A stretch of DNA of 64,000 nucleotides from CAIMWS01 sp964409245 (lineage in GTDB: Bacteria > Verrucomicrobiota > Verrucomicrobiia > Limisphaerales > UBA1319), in the NCBI GenBank assembly GCA_964409245.1, contig CAYPCQ010000028.1, positions 16,487-80,486 of the forward strand, written 5' to 3'. Position numbers and translations under genes: made by a program. Position 1 is the first letter of the stretch, and each line of letters begins with the position of its first letter. The notes under the pieces are model-generated. The model worked only from the letters and a program-made list of their open reading frames with translations, had not been told where the DNA came from and ran no database searches. Below are positions 9,324 to 18,021 of the stretch, piece by piece.

Positions 9324-10394
9324 GTGCTGAACAATTTATCATTCAAGGAGTGGTCCGATGCCTTTGCCGGTTTGCTGCTGGGGACGGCGGTGGGGGACGC
9401 TTTGGGATTGCCGGTGGAAGGCCTGTCCCGGCGCCGGATCCACCGCTGGCATGGCGGTGAGTGGCGGCATCGTTTTGCTTTGGGACGGGGAATGACCAGT
9501 GATGATACCGATCACGCGTTTTTAGTGGCGCAAGCCTTGTTGCGGCATCCGGACGATGCGGAACAATTCCAACGCTGCCTGGCTTGGAAGTTAAAGTTCT
9601 GGCTGGCGAGCCTGCCCGCCGGAGTGGGACTGGCCACCCTCAAGTCCATCCTCAAGCTTTGGCTGGGCTTTCCACCCCATAAAAGTGGCGTTTTTTCAGC
9701 CGGCAATGGACCCGCCATGCGCAGTGCCATCCTGGGCGCTTTTTTCGCCGGCCAGCCCGATCGGCTCGGAAAATATGTGCACGTTTGCACTCGTTTGACC
9801 CACACCGATCCGCGGGCCGAGCATGCGGCTTTGGCTATTGCCCAGGCGGCGGCCTGGATCATTACCCACCAAAGGAGCATCGCTGGATTATTGGATTGCC
9901 TGCGCCAGCAGGCGGTGGATCCTGAATGGAGGGTGTTCCTTGACAAATTGGCAGCCGCGCTCCAAGCCGGGCGGACAACCCCGGATTTTGCTGCTGAACT
10001 CGGCTTGGAAAAAGGGGTGACCGGGTATTGTTACCACACCGTCGCGGTGGCTTTATTTGCCTGCCTCCGCCACCCGGACGACTTTCGGCGGAGCCTGGAG
10101 GGGGCGCTCGATTGCGGCGGGGACACGGACACCGTCGGGGCGATTTTGGGCGCCTTGGCCGGTTTGATCCATGGCCCGCAGGGGATTCCTCAAGAATGGA
10201 TTGGTGGTTTGATCGAATGGCCGAGATCGCCGGTTTTGCTGGAGCGGGTGGCCGGCCGGCTGGCAGCACACAAGGCGGGTGGAGAAAAGTCACGTCCGGT
10301 GTCCTACTTTTGGCCGGGTTTGATCCCCCGCAATCTGGTTTTCCTGGTTTTGGTATTGGGGCACGGTTTCCGGCGGCTTGCTCCGCCCTATTGA
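9324..10394 (+). CDS. ADP-ribosylglycohydrolase (DraG/ARH family)
   Basis: The protein of about 356 residues removes ADP-ribose from modified targets, or cleaves related ADP-ribosyl compounds. The family's two metal-binding motifs are visible: 'GMTSDDTDHAFL' in the N-terminal third and 'CGGDTDTVGAILGALAG' near the C-terminus. The early 'GLLLGTAVGDALGLPVEG' is also typical. Because there is no ATG near the N-terminus, the GTG at 9324 is chosen; a TTG at 9288 would add 12 residues. It lies 54 bases after nadE on the same strand and may be co-transcribed. No ADP-ribosyltransferase partner or DraT is visible in the window, so its substrate is unknown. Confidence 0.9.
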   Translation: MLNNLSFKEWSDAFAGLLLGTAVGDALGLPVEGLSRRRIHRWHGGEWRHRFALGRGMTSDDTDHAFLVAQALLRHPDDAEQFQRCLAWKLKFWLASLPAGVGLATLKSILKLWLGFPPHKSGVFSAGNGPAMRSAILGAFFAGQPDRLGKYVHVCTRLTHTDPRAEHAALAIAQAAAWIITHQRSIAGLLDCLRQQAVDPEWRVFLDKLAAALQAGRTTPDFAAELGLEKGVTGYCYHTVAVALFACLRHPDDFRRSLEGALDCGGDTDTVGAILGALAGLIHGPQGIPQEWIGGLIEWPRSPVLLERVAGRLAAHKAGGEKSRPVSYFWPGLIPRNLVFLVLVLGHGFRRLAPPY

Positions 10395-10642
10395 TTCACG
10401 GTTCATGCCTGTTTTCCTGGACTCAGGGCGCAAATCATTGGGAGGTTTTTTCCCGGAGGCAGGGGGCCGAATTCAGAATTCTTTGCCAGAATTCTTTTCC
10501 AGGCTTGTGCAAAATCCAGCAAATGCGACGATCCAGCCGTTCGGCCATGGCATCCACCCAATGAAAATGAATTGGGGGTGATGCAAAAAAAACGAATTTT
10601 CAAACTTGGATTACGTCGATTAGTCAGGGTCAGTTTATAGAC

Positions 10643-11869
10643 ATGAAAAAATGGATCATTATTGCCTTGATAGCCGTCGCAGGGGGGTATTGGGGATGGA
10701 CGAAGTTGCCGGGTTTGAAGCTGGGAAGCTTGGGCAACGCGGACGAAAAAAAGGTGCCGACGGCTACCGCCACGGTCACCAATGTGCAATTTGTCATCAG
10801 TGCGGCCGGAGAGATTGTGCCTGCGGAGCAAGTGTCGGTGCGGCCCGAGATCAACGGCCGGATTCAAGAATTGCCAGTGGACATTGGGGATGCCGTAAAA
10901 AAGGCGGACATGCTTTTTACCCTGGAAGACAAGGAGTTGCAGACGGAAAAAGCGTCCCGGCTGACCGAAATCGAAGGGGCCAAGCTCCAAGTGGACCGCT
11001 CGCTGCGCAACTTCCAGCGCAGCGAACAACTGTTCAACAGCAAACTGATTTCGCAGGAGTTGTTTGAGGATACCAAGACGGAGTATGAGCTGGCGCGCAA
11101 CAGCCTGGAACGGGCACAGAAAGCCTTGAGCATCGTGGATGAGAAACTGACCAAAACACGCATCATGGCACCCTTCGATTGCACCGTGCTGACCCGGCCC
11201 ATTTCGGTGGGGCAAGCGGTTTCAGGCAGCGGCGGCTTCAATAGCGGAACGGAGGTGATGACCATCGCCAACCTGCACGACATGATCATCAATGCCCATA
11301 TCAACCAGGCGGATGTGACCCGGCTCAAAGCCGGCAAGGAGGTGGAGATCGAGGTGGAGGCGGTGGCGGGGCTGAAGCTGAAAGGGATTATCGAGCGCGT
11401 GGCGCCCCAGGCGACCATCAAGAACGGCATCAAAGGATTCGCGGTGCGCATCCAGTTGGAATTGGGCGATTCAAAGGTCAAACCGGGCATGACCGCCAAT
11501 ATCAGCATCCCGCTGGATTCGGCGAACAATGTCGTCACCGTTCCGCTGGCAGCGGTGTTCACCGAGCAGAACGAGCGTTACGTGCTGGTCAAGAAAGAGG
11601 AGCTGTTCGAGAAACGGCCGGTGCAGATTGGGGTGGCGGATTTCTTCGTGGTGGAGATTCAGAACGGGCTGGCGGCCGGAGATGTGGTGGCCCTGGAACA
11701 GCCGCCGGGCATGGCCCCTCAAAATAAAGAAAAAGGGGGTAATTCCCTGATGGCCAGCGCTTTGCCGGGCGGCTCGCCGCGCAAAACCAACAGCGTGGCG
11801 GGTGCCACCAACCGGACCGCGGCCGCCCTCACCAGCCCCGCCACCACCAACGCGGCCAAAGGCAAGTAG
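10643..11869 (+). CDS. Periplasmic adaptor (MacA/HlyD-type membrane fusion protein)
   Basis: The protein has 408 residues, with an N-terminal signal anchor ('MKKWIIIALIAVAGGYWGW') and then a lipoyl/barrel-sandwich half ('AGEIVPAEQVSVRPEINGRI'). A coiled-coil hairpin at about residues 95-165 and the second lipoyl half ('MAPFDCTVLTRPISVGQAV') follow, then beta-barrel and membrane-proximal regions. The last 60 residues are a low-complexity Ala/Thr/Asn tail. It should link the inner-membrane ABC transporter encoded next to an outer-membrane TolC-like channel, which is not in the window. It starts a four-gene operon whose next gene begins 37 bases on. No good Shine-Dalgarno sequence is seen before the ATG. 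Confidence 0.9.
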   Translation: MKKWIIIALIAVAGGYWGWTKLPGLKLGSLGNADEKKVPTATATVTNVQFVISAAGEIVPAEQVSVRPEINGRIQELPVDIGDAVKKADMLFTLEDKELQTEKASRLTEIEGAKLQVDRSLRNFQRSEQLFNSKLISQELFEDTKTEYELARNSLERAQKALSIVDEKLTKTRIMAPFDCTVLTRPISVGQAVSGSGGFNSGTEVMTIANLHDMIINAHINQADVTRLKAGKEVEIEVEAVAGLKLKGIIERVAPQATIKNGIKGFAVRIQLELGDSKVKPGMTANISIPLDSANNVVTVPLAAVFTEQNERYVLVKKEELFEKRPVQIGVADFFVVEIQNGLAAGDVVALEQPPGMAPQNKEKGGNSLMASALPGGSPRKTNSVAGATNRTAAALTSPATTNAAKGK

Positions 11870-11906
11870 GCCACTGGTTCGTCATCCAGCAGCAAAGGAC
11901 TAGAGC

Positions 11907-12635
11907 ATGGCGTTGATTGAGTTGCGGGGAGTATCCAAGATTTATCGCGTGGGCGAGGAGGAAATCCGCGCGCTGGACAATGTGGATCTGGACATCCAGG
12001 AAGGGGAGTTCATCTCGATCATCGGTCCATCGGGCAGCGGAAAGTCCACGCTGATGCATATTTTGGGATGCCTGGACAGCCCGACCCATGGGACGATCCA
12101 GCTGGATGGGACGATGATCCAGAACGCCACGGCGGTCCAGCTGGCGGGCATCCGGAACCGCAAGATCGGCTTTGTCTTCCAGTTTTTCAATCTGCTGCCC
12201 AAGCTCAATGTGCTGCAGAATGTGGAGTTGCCGATGGTTTACGCCGGAGTGGCGACCCGCGAGCGGCGGGACTACGCCATGAAAGCTTTGAAGCTGGTGG
12301 AATTGGAAAACCGCAGCCGGCACCGGCCGCTCCAGCTCTCCGGGGGGCAGCAGCAGCGGGTGGCCATTGCCCGGGCGCTGGTGAACAACCCCAAGATCAT
12401 CTTCGCGGACGAACCCACCGGGAACCTGGATTCGCATACCGGGGAAGCCATTTTGGAGCTTTTTCACAGGCTCAGCAAAGAGGGGCGCACCATCGCCCTG
12501 GTCACCCACGATCCCGAAATAGCGGCGGTCACTCCGCGCCGCATTGAGATCCGCGACGGTAAAATAGCCCGGCAAGTGGACGCCAAGCTGGCCGGCCTGG
12601 ATCGCATCCGGCCCGCGGCGCCCCCGGCCCAGTGA
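11907..12635 (+). CDS. ABC transporter ATP-binding protein (MacB/LolD type)
   Basis: A 242-residue cytoplasmic ATPase with Walker A 'GPSGSGKST' near residue 40, Q-loop 'FVFQFFNLLPKLNVL', signature 'LSGGQQQRVAIARAL', Walker B 'IIFADEPTGNLD' and H-loop 'ALVTHDPE'. The 'FFNLLP' Q-loop and overall length fit the MacB/LolD/FtsE subfamily, which powers mechanotransmission instead of classic import. Its stop overlaps the start of the first permease (TGATG), so the two are translationally coupled. Confidence 0.95.
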   Translation: MALIELRGVSKIYRVGEEEIRALDNVDLDIQEGEFISIIGPSGSGKSTLMHILGCLDSPTHGTIQLDGTMIQNATAVQLAGIRNRKIGFVFQFFNLLPKLNVLQNVELPMVYAGVATRERRDYAMKALKLVELENRSRHRPLQLSGGQQQRVAIARALVNNPKIIFADEPTGNLDSHTGEAILELFHRLSKEGRTIALVTHDPEIAAVTPRRIEIRDGKIARQVDAKLAGLDRIRPAAPPAQ

Positions 12636-13999
12636 TGAATCTCTGGCTGACCATAGAGATCGGGTTCAAGGAAATTTGGGCGCACAAGTTCCGGTCGCTG
12701 CTGACGATGCTGGGGATCATCCTGGGGGTGTCGAGCCTGGTGGCCATGTCGGCCCTGGTGAAGGGGATGGAGAACGGCATGCGCGAGGCGTTGATCGCCA
12801 TTGGCGGCCTGGAGCGGGTGATGGTGGAGGCGCAGCCGGTGCCGATGGAGCAGAAACACCTGGCGGACCAGGCGGTGGGCGTCACCATGAACGACGTTTA
12901 CGCTTTGAACAGCAGCGCGCCTTCCGTGCGGCTGATCACACCCGGCATGGGTTTGTCCCGGGTGACGGTGGCGAGGCATGGCAAGACCTTCAATCCGTTC
13001 ATCTGCCTGGGCACCTGGCGGAGCGCCTTGGAAATGAGCCAGCACGTGATCGCCCACGGGCGCATGTTCAACGAAATCGACGAGGAGCAGGCCCGCAACG
13101 TGTGTGTGATTGGCACCGCCACCCGCGACGCCCTGTTCGGCGAGCCGGAGGAAGCCGGCCGGGAGGTCATTCCGTTGGGCGAGCATATCACCATCAACGG
13201 CCAGGTATTCACCATCATCGGCATGTTCCAGCATTACGAAAGCGAGCAATCGCGCAAGGAGCGGGAATTCCTGAAAACCCAGCCCAAGCAGGTAAAGACC
13301 GGCCCGGCCCGCAGCCGGGGCTGGGGCGGCCGCGGCCGCGGGGGCGGTTTTGTGTTCTGGCTGAAAAATGCGACGATTTACATGCCGCTGAATACCATGT
13401 GGATCAAGTTCCGGTCCGCTTCCGGCACCAACAATGTGCCCGATGTCCGGCTCTCCACACTCTCCTTCAAAATCAAGGATATCGAGCAGATGGAACCAAC
13501 CTTGCAGCAGGCCCGCAACGTGCTTATGAACACCCACAAGGGCATCGAGGACTTCTTTTTCCGGACCCAGGAGGAATGGGCCCAAAACATCACCACGTCC
13601 ATCCGCAATGCCCGCCTGAGCGGCGGCATCATCGCCGCCATCAGCCTCATCGTGGGCGGCATCGGCATCATGAACATCATGTTCGCCAGCATCACCGAAC
13701 GCATCCGGGAGATCGGCCTGCGCAAAGCCATTGGGGCCACCACGTTCGCCATTTTTGTCCAGATCCTGGTGGAGAGCGTGGTCATCGCCATATTGGGCGG
13801 CCTGGCGGGCCTGCTGACTTCCTACGGGCTGGTGCGGATATTGGTCCTGGTTTCGCCCACGGAAAACTCGCCGCAGATCACCTTATCCGCCATGGGATTG
13901 GCGTTCATATTCAGCGTGGCGGTGGGCATGCTGGCGGGATTGCTGCCGGCTGTGAAAGCGGCGAAGCTGGACCCCATCGAGGCCTTGCGTTATGAGTAA
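12635..13999 (+). CDS. MacB-type ABC permease 1 (MacB_PCD + FtsX)
   Basis: A 454-residue permease with one N-terminal transmembrane helix after 'AHKFRSLLTMLGIILGVSSLVAM', a large periplasmic domain, and three C-terminal helices of the FtsX domain ('GGIGIMNIMFASITERIREIGLRKAIGA'). The ATG at 12635 overlaps the ATPase stop; a GTG at 12632 would add one Met. Near residue 225 the periplasmic domain carries a short Gly/Arg-rich insert (RSRGWGGRGRGGGF). It is a close paralogue of the next gene, and the pair may form a heterodimer with the single ATPase. The substrate is unknown: peptides, lipoproteins or toxins are all possible. Confidence 0.93.
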   Translation: MNLWLTIEIGFKEIWAHKFRSLLTMLGIILGVSSLVAMSALVKGMENGMREALIAIGGLERVMVEAQPVPMEQKHLADQAVGVTMNDVYALNSSAPSVRLITPGMGLSRVTVARHGKTFNPFICLGTWRSALEMSQHVIAHGRMFNEIDEEQARNVCVIGTATRDALFGEPEEAGREVIPLGEHITINGQVFTIIGMFQHYESEQSRKEREFLKTQPKQVKTGPARSRGWGGRGRGGGFVFWLKNATIYMPLNTMWIKFRSASGTNNVPDVRLSTLSFKIKDIEQMEPTLQQARNVLMNTHKGIEDFFFRTQEEWAQNITTSIRNARLSGGIIAAISLIVGGIGIMNIMFASITERIREIGLRKAIGATTFAIFVQILVESVVIAILGGLAGLLTSYGLVRILVLVSPTENSPQITLSAMGLAFIFSVAVGMLAGLLPAVKAAKLDPIEALRYE

Positions 14000-14011
14000 G
14001 GCGGGAACCGC

Positions 14012-15364
14012 ATGAATATATTCAGTGCCATCCTGGTGGGATTGAAGGAAGTTTGGTCGCACAAGTTCCGGTCCTTTCTGACCATGCTCGGCATCGTGCT
14101 GGGGGTCTCCAGCCTGGTGGCCCTGGCGTCCATTCTCAACGGCATGGAAAACGGGATGAAGGAAGCCTTGATCGCCATGGGCGGCCTGGACAAGGTTCTG
14201 CTGCGGGAGCAGCCGGTGCCGGATTACCAGGAACACCTGGCGGACCAGGCCCCCGGGCGCACCCTGCGGGATGTTTATGCGCTGATGAGGAACGCGCCGC
14301 TCATCCGGGTGATTTCCCCGGAGATGGGGATCCAGGATGCGTGGGTCAACCGCCGGGGCAAATGGGTGGAAGCGTCCGAACTCGTGGGCGCCTGGCCGGC
14401 GGTGCTGGATATGAACCTGCACGAGATCGAACACGGCCGGTTTTTCACCCCGCTGGATGAGGAGCGAGCCCATGCGGTCTGCGTGATCGGCACCGGCATC
14501 CGCGACGAGCTGTTCGGTTCCCCGGATGAAGTGGGCCACGAAATCATCCCGATCGGCGAAAAGATCACCATTCGCGGGCAGTTGTTCACGGTGGTGGGCA
14601 TGTTCAAGCAATATGAGAGCGAGCGGGACCACAAACAGCGCGAACTGGCCAAAACCCAGCCCAAGCCAACGCAGACCGGACCAGCGCGCCGGCGGGGCCA
14701 TGGGCACCAGAACTGGGCTTTCCGCCGGAAGAATTACACCATGTATATCCCGCTTTCCACCATGTGGCTCCGGTTCCGGGCGGCCTCCGGATATAACGAT
14801 ACCCCCGATCCCAAGCTCACCGACATCGACCTCAAGGTCGCGAGCCTGGAAAAGATGGAAACCGCCATGCAGCAGGCCCGCAATGTCCTGATGGTCACCC
14901 ACAACGGCATCGAGGATTTCACCTTCGGCACCCAGGAAAACTCGGTCGATAACATCAACCAGGCCATGCGCAACGCGCGCCTGAGCGGCGGCATCATCGC
15001 CATCATCAGCCTGATCGTGGGCGGCATCGGCATCATGAACATCATGCTGGCCAGCATCACGGAGCGCATCCGGGAAATCGGCATCCGCAAGGCCATCGGC
15101 GCCACCAACGCCGCCATTTTCGTCCAGATCCTGGTGGAAAGCGTGGTCATCGCGGTTTTGGGAGGGTTTTGCGGACTGGGGGCATCCTATGGTTTGGTGC
15201 ATCTTCTGGAAGTCCTGACTCCCGCCCAGAACTCGCCGGTGATTTCCGTCCATGCGATGGCCCTGGCCTTTGCGTTCAGCGCCTGCGTGGGGGTGGTGGC
15301 GGGCCTCTACCCCGCCCTGAAGGCTTCCCGCCTGGATCCCATCCAGGCTTTGCGCTACGATTGA
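14012..15364 (+). CDS. MacB-type ABC permease 2 (paralogue of the preceding gene)
   Basis: A 450-residue permease with the same architecture as its neighbour: an N-terminal helix at 'SFLTMLGIVLGVSSLVALAS', a periplasmic MacB-PCD domain, and a C-terminal FtsX domain with 'GGIGIMNIMLASITERIREIG'. It begins 12 bases after the first permease stop and is the last gene of the operon. Long identical blocks ('KFRSFLTMLGI', 'HLADQA', 'LSGGIIA') show a tandem duplication. It has a His/Arg-rich tract (ARRRGHGHQNWAFRR) where the paralogue has its Gly/Arg insert. Confidence 0.93.
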   Translation: MNIFSAILVGLKEVWSHKFRSFLTMLGIVLGVSSLVALASILNGMENGMKEALIAMGGLDKVLLREQPVPDYQEHLADQAPGRTLRDVYALMRNAPLIRVISPEMGIQDAWVNRRGKWVEASELVGAWPAVLDMNLHEIEHGRFFTPLDEERAHAVCVIGTGIRDELFGSPDEVGHEIIPIGEKITIRGQLFTVVGMFKQYESERDHKQRELAKTQPKPTQTGPARRRGHGHQNWAFRRKNYTMYIPLSTMWLRFRAASGYNDTPDPKLTDIDLKVASLEKMETAMQQARNVLMVTHNGIEDFTFGTQENSVDNINQAMRNARLSGGIIAIISLIVGGIGIMNIMLASITERIREIGIRKAIGATNAAIFVQILVESVVIAVLGGFCGLGASYGLVHLLEVLTPAQNSPVISVHAMALAFAFSACVGVVAGLYPALKASRLDPIQALRYD

Positions 15365-15366
15365 TC

Positions 15367-15380
15367 CCGGGTTTACCCGG
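15367..15380. terminator. Possible bidirectional terminator between convergent operons
   Basis: A short stem, ccggg/cccgg around a four-base loop, lies in the 24 bases between the stop of permease 2 and the stop of fliR, which converge. A short T-rich stretch (cccccatttt) follows on the plus strand. The stem is only 5 bp, so this is weak. Confidence 0.3.
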
Positions 15381-15388
15381 CCCCCATT

Positions 15389-16153
15389 TTAACCGCCGCC
15401 CAGCAGTTGGGCCACGCGCAGCATTTCGCTGGGAACCCGCCGGAGGGCGTTGATGATGTGCTGGGCAAGGAGGTTGATGGTAAGCCCCAGCAGCATCATG
15501 CCCGCCAGGGTGCGGAACGCAAAGCTTTCACCAAATACGTTCATTTGCGGGATGGCCCGGCCAAGGATGGAAAAGGTGAGGGTGATGATCAGGGAGATGG
15601 CGATGATGGGGGCGGCCATCTGGACGCCCACGACAAAAATGCGGCTGGTGCGGAAGATCACCTCCACCAGCAAGGGTTCGCTCAGGTGAACGCCGTTGAA
15701 AGGGGCGTAATCGTAGCTTTTGCGGAAGGCTTCCAGCAGCCAATGATGTAGATCCAGGCTGAAAAACAGCATGGTGGCCAGCAGGTAAAGGATCAGGCCG
15801 GGAGCCTGGGTGCGGCTTTCGCCAAAGGGATCCATATCCGCGCTGAAGGATAAACCCATTTCCGAGGCGATCACGCTGGCGGCGAATTCCAGCGCGAAAA
15901 AGACCACGCGCGCCACGAAGCCCAGGAGCAGGCCAATGCCCAGCTCCAGCGCCAGGAGCCTGAAAATGGCCCATAAGGTGCTGACCTCCGGCAAGGTTTG
16001 GTTGAGGGTGGGGGTGATCAACAGAGCGGTCACGGCGCCGAGGGCGATCCGGACCCGCCGGGGGAAACTCGCGGCGGAAAAGATCGGCAGCACCGTCAGC
16101 AGGCCGCTGATCCGGACGAACACCAGCATCCAGATGATGAATTCGGTGCGCAT
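15389..16153 (-). CDS. fliR: Flagellar export gate protein FliR
   Basis: A 254-residue polytopic membrane protein starting 'MRTEFIIWMLVFVRISGLL', the FliR/SpaR/YscT family N-terminus. It also has the family block 'LALELGIGLLLGFVARVVFFALE' and 'SADMDPFGESRTQAPGLILYLLAT'. FliR forms the export gate of the flagellar type III system together with FliP and FliQ. It is the last gene of the minus-strand flagellar operon, 21 bases after fliQ. The usual next genes flhB and flhA are absent here; the ABC operon converges on it instead. Confidence 0.95.
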   Translation of the reverse strand: MRTEFIIWMLVFVRISGLLTVLPIFSAASFPRRVRIALGAVTALLITPTLNQTLPEVSTLWAIFRLLALELGIGLLLGFVARVVFFALEFAASVIASEMGLSFSADMDPFGESRTQAPGLILYLLATMLFFSLDLHHWLLEAFRKSYDYAPFNGVHLSEPLLVEVIFRTSRIFVVGVQMAAPIIAISLIITLTFSILGRAIPQMNVFGESFAFRTLAGMMLLGLTINLLAQHIINALRRVPSEMLRVAQLLGGG

Positions 16154-16174
16154 GGGGGGGCGATCCAGGTCCGG

Positions 16175-16444
16175 TTACTGGGCCATTTGCGGGATTTTCT
16201 CGATGATGGCCGTGGTGAAACTGACCAGCACCCGCAGCATCCAGGGCAGCAGCACGACCAGCAGGGCGACAATCGCCAGCGCCTTGGGGACGAAGCTGAG
16301 GGTTTGCTCATGGATGGAGGTGACCGCTTGGAACAAGCTGATGGCCAGTCCGATGATCATGCCCACCAGCAGGATCGGTGCGGCCAGAAGCACCGCCTGA
16401 TACATCAGGTTTTTCAGCACTTCGGCGGCAAATTCGGGAGTCAT
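16175..16444 (-). CDS. fliQ: Flagellar export gate protein FliQ
   Basis: An 89-residue protein with two hydrophobic helices and the family core 'PILLVGMIIGLAISLFQAVTSIHEQTL', the standard length and sequence of FliQ. It packs with FliP and FliR in the export gate inside the MS ring. It lies 3 bases downstream of the fliP stop. Confidence 0.96.
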   Translation of the reverse strand: MTPEFAAEVLKNLMYQAVLLAAPILLVGMIIGLAISLFQAVTSIHEQTLSFVPKALAIVALLVVLLPWMLRVLVSFTTAIIEKIPQMAQ

Positions 16445-16447
16445 ACG

Positions 16448-17308
16448 CTACTGGACAAAACTCCGGACCACGGACCGGATGACCAGTTCCCAGCCATCCA
16501 CCAGGACAAACAAAAGGATCTTCAACGGCAGGGCAATCGTCATGGGGGGCATCATCATCATCCCCAGGCTCATCAGCACGGTGGCCACCACCAGATCGAT
16601 CAAAATGAACGGCACGAACAAAAGGAAACCCATTTGGAAGGAGGTGCGCAGCTCGCTGATGATGAAGCCGGGCACCACTACTTTCAGCGGGAGCTGGTCC
16701 ACCCGGGAGGGACCCAGCTTGGCCATGGCCACGAACAATTCCAGATCCTTGGGCCGAGTTTGTTTCAGCATGAAGGTGCGGATATGGCCCGCCGCGCGGT
16801 CGTAGGCTTCCGGGCCGGCGATCTGTTTGTTGATGTAGGGCTGCAGGGCGTCGCGGTCGATTCGTTCCCAGACTGGCGCCATGACAAACAACGTGATGAA
16901 CAGCGACAAGCCAATGATGATCTGGTTGGCGGGCGTGCCCTGCAAAGACAAGGCGGATCGGACAAAGGACAGCACGATCGCCACGCGCGTAAAGCTGGTC
17001 ATCAGCAGGATGATGGAGGGGGCCAGGCTCAGCAAGGTGATCGCGAACACGATCTTGATCGCCATATCCACGTCCGCCGGCTGCTGGGCGGAATCGAGGC
17101 CCACGCTCAAGCGGAAGGGCATCAGCCCGCCTGGATTGGCCACGTTGGTTTGGGCCGCCAAAGTGGGCGCCAACATCAGTCCCAATGCGGCCAATCCGAG
17201 GCATAGCAAAGCTTTCATGCCGCGGCGCCACGCGGTGAAAGGCCGCCCGCTGGCCGGGAGGCAAAGCCGCTGGTGAAGGAAGCTGGATGACGGGCGGCTG
17301 GTTTTCAT
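16448..17308 (-). CDS. fliP: Flagellar export gate protein FliP
   Basis: FliP of 286 residues from the ATG at 17308, or 256 from the ATG at 17218. The family signatures 'LLMTSFTRVAIVLSFVRSAL' and 'FQMGFLLFVPFILIDLVVATVLMSLGM' are plain, as is the C-terminal 'LVDGWELVIRSVVRSF'. FliP is made with a cleavable signal peptide; here 'MKALLCLGLAALGLMLAPTL' at residue 31 onward looks like it. The 17308 ATG overlaps the fliO stop as ATGA, which favours coupled translation from there, but 17218 would give the normal length and a normal signal peptide. The start is therefore uncertain. Confidence 0.94.
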   Translation of the reverse strand: MKTSRPSSSFLHQRLCLPASGRPFTAWRRGMKALLCLGLAALGLMLAPTLAAQTNVANPGGLMPFRLSVGLDSAQQPADVDMAIKIVFAITLLSLAPSIILLMTSFTRVAIVLSFVRSALSLQGTPANQIIIGLSLFITLFVMAPVWERIDRDALQPYINKQIAGPEAYDRAAGHIRTFMLKQTRPKDLELFVAMAKLGPSRVDQLPLKVVVPGFIISELRTSFQMGFLLFVPFILIDLVVATVLMSLGMMMMPPMTIALPLKILLFVLVDGWELVIRSVVRSFVQ

Positions 17309-17751
17309 GAGGGGCGTCCCAACAGCCGCTGAAAAACATCACGGAAAGCGACCGGCGGCACGGTTTCCTGATTGGCCAGTTCGCTGGCCTCGGGCAGTTG
17401 GGTGAGCAGGGTGACCCCGGCGGGGGAGGAGGAGAGGAGGAAGCGCTGTTTTTCGTAACCCGCCACATAGATGCAATGGCGGGCTCCCAAGGCGCGGCAT
17501 TCCAGGATCTGGAATTTGCCCAGCCGGCTTCCGCGCCCCGCCGGAAAAGGACGGTTGCGGAACAGCCACACCCCCGTCAAAAAGAGAGCGAGCACGAATA
17601 CCAAGGCCCCCACCACCCGCAGGATAGCGGAAGCGGCATCCGCCCCCGGCGGCAGCAAGGCCGGTTCCAGGTTCGTTTGGGTGGCGGCCAAACCGGTGGC
17701 AGCCGCCAGGGAACCCATCACGGTCGAAAGGCATCCCATCGCGGTTTTCAC
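17305..17751 (-). CDS. fliO: Flagellar biosynthetic protein FliO
   Basis: A 148-residue protein started at the GTG at 17751, which overlaps the fliN stop as GTGA; no upstream in-frame start is needed. It has an N-terminal hydrophobic or signal-like region, one strong transmembrane helix ('VVGALVFVLALFLTGVWLF') and a small cytoplasmic domain with the FliO pattern 'GKFQILECRALGARHCIYVAGYEKQRFLL'-like strands. FliO helps FliP assemble into its pentamer. It sits between fliN and fliP as in the classic fliMNOPQR order, which strengthens a call that sequence alone leaves moderate. Confidence 0.88.
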   Translation of the reverse strand: MKTAMGCLSTVMGSLAAATGLAATQTNLEPALLPPGADAASAILRVVGALVFVLALFLTGVWLFRNRPFPAGRGSRLGKFQILECRALGARHCIYVAGYEKQRFLLSSSPAGVTLLTQLPEASELANQETVPPVAFRDVFQRLLGRPS

Positions 17752-18011
17752 GACTGGGTGCCGATGATTTCCGTGATTTTGACCCCGAAACGATCTTCCA
17801 CCACCACCACTTCCCCGCGGGCCACCACTTTCTGGTTCACGAACAGGTCCACCGGGGCGTCGGCCACTTTGTCCAATTGGACCACTGATCCGACCGTCAG
17901 TTGCAGGACATCGCGCATGGGTAAAAAACAGGAGCCCAGTTCCACGGTCAGTTTCACTGGAACATCCAGAATGATGTCGAGGTTGGTATGTGCGTCGGCG
18001 GTTGGGTTCAT
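17748..18011 (-). CDS. fliN: Flagellar motor switch protein FliN
   Basis: An 87-residue SpoA-domain protein: 'LDIILDVPVKLTVELG', 'LQLTVGSVVQLDKVADAPVD' and 'VNQKVVARGEVVVVEDRFGVKITEI' are textbook FliN. It is short, having almost no N-terminal extension before the SpoA domain. It forms the lower ring of the C-ring and binds FliH for export. It lies 10 bases downstream of fliM. Confidence 0.97.
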   Translation of the reverse strand: MNPTADAHTNLDIILDVPVKLTVELGSCFLPMRDVLQLTVGSVVQLDKVADAPVDLFVNQKVVARGEVVVVEDRFGVKITEIIGTQS

Positions 18012-18021
18012 AAGGCTGCAA

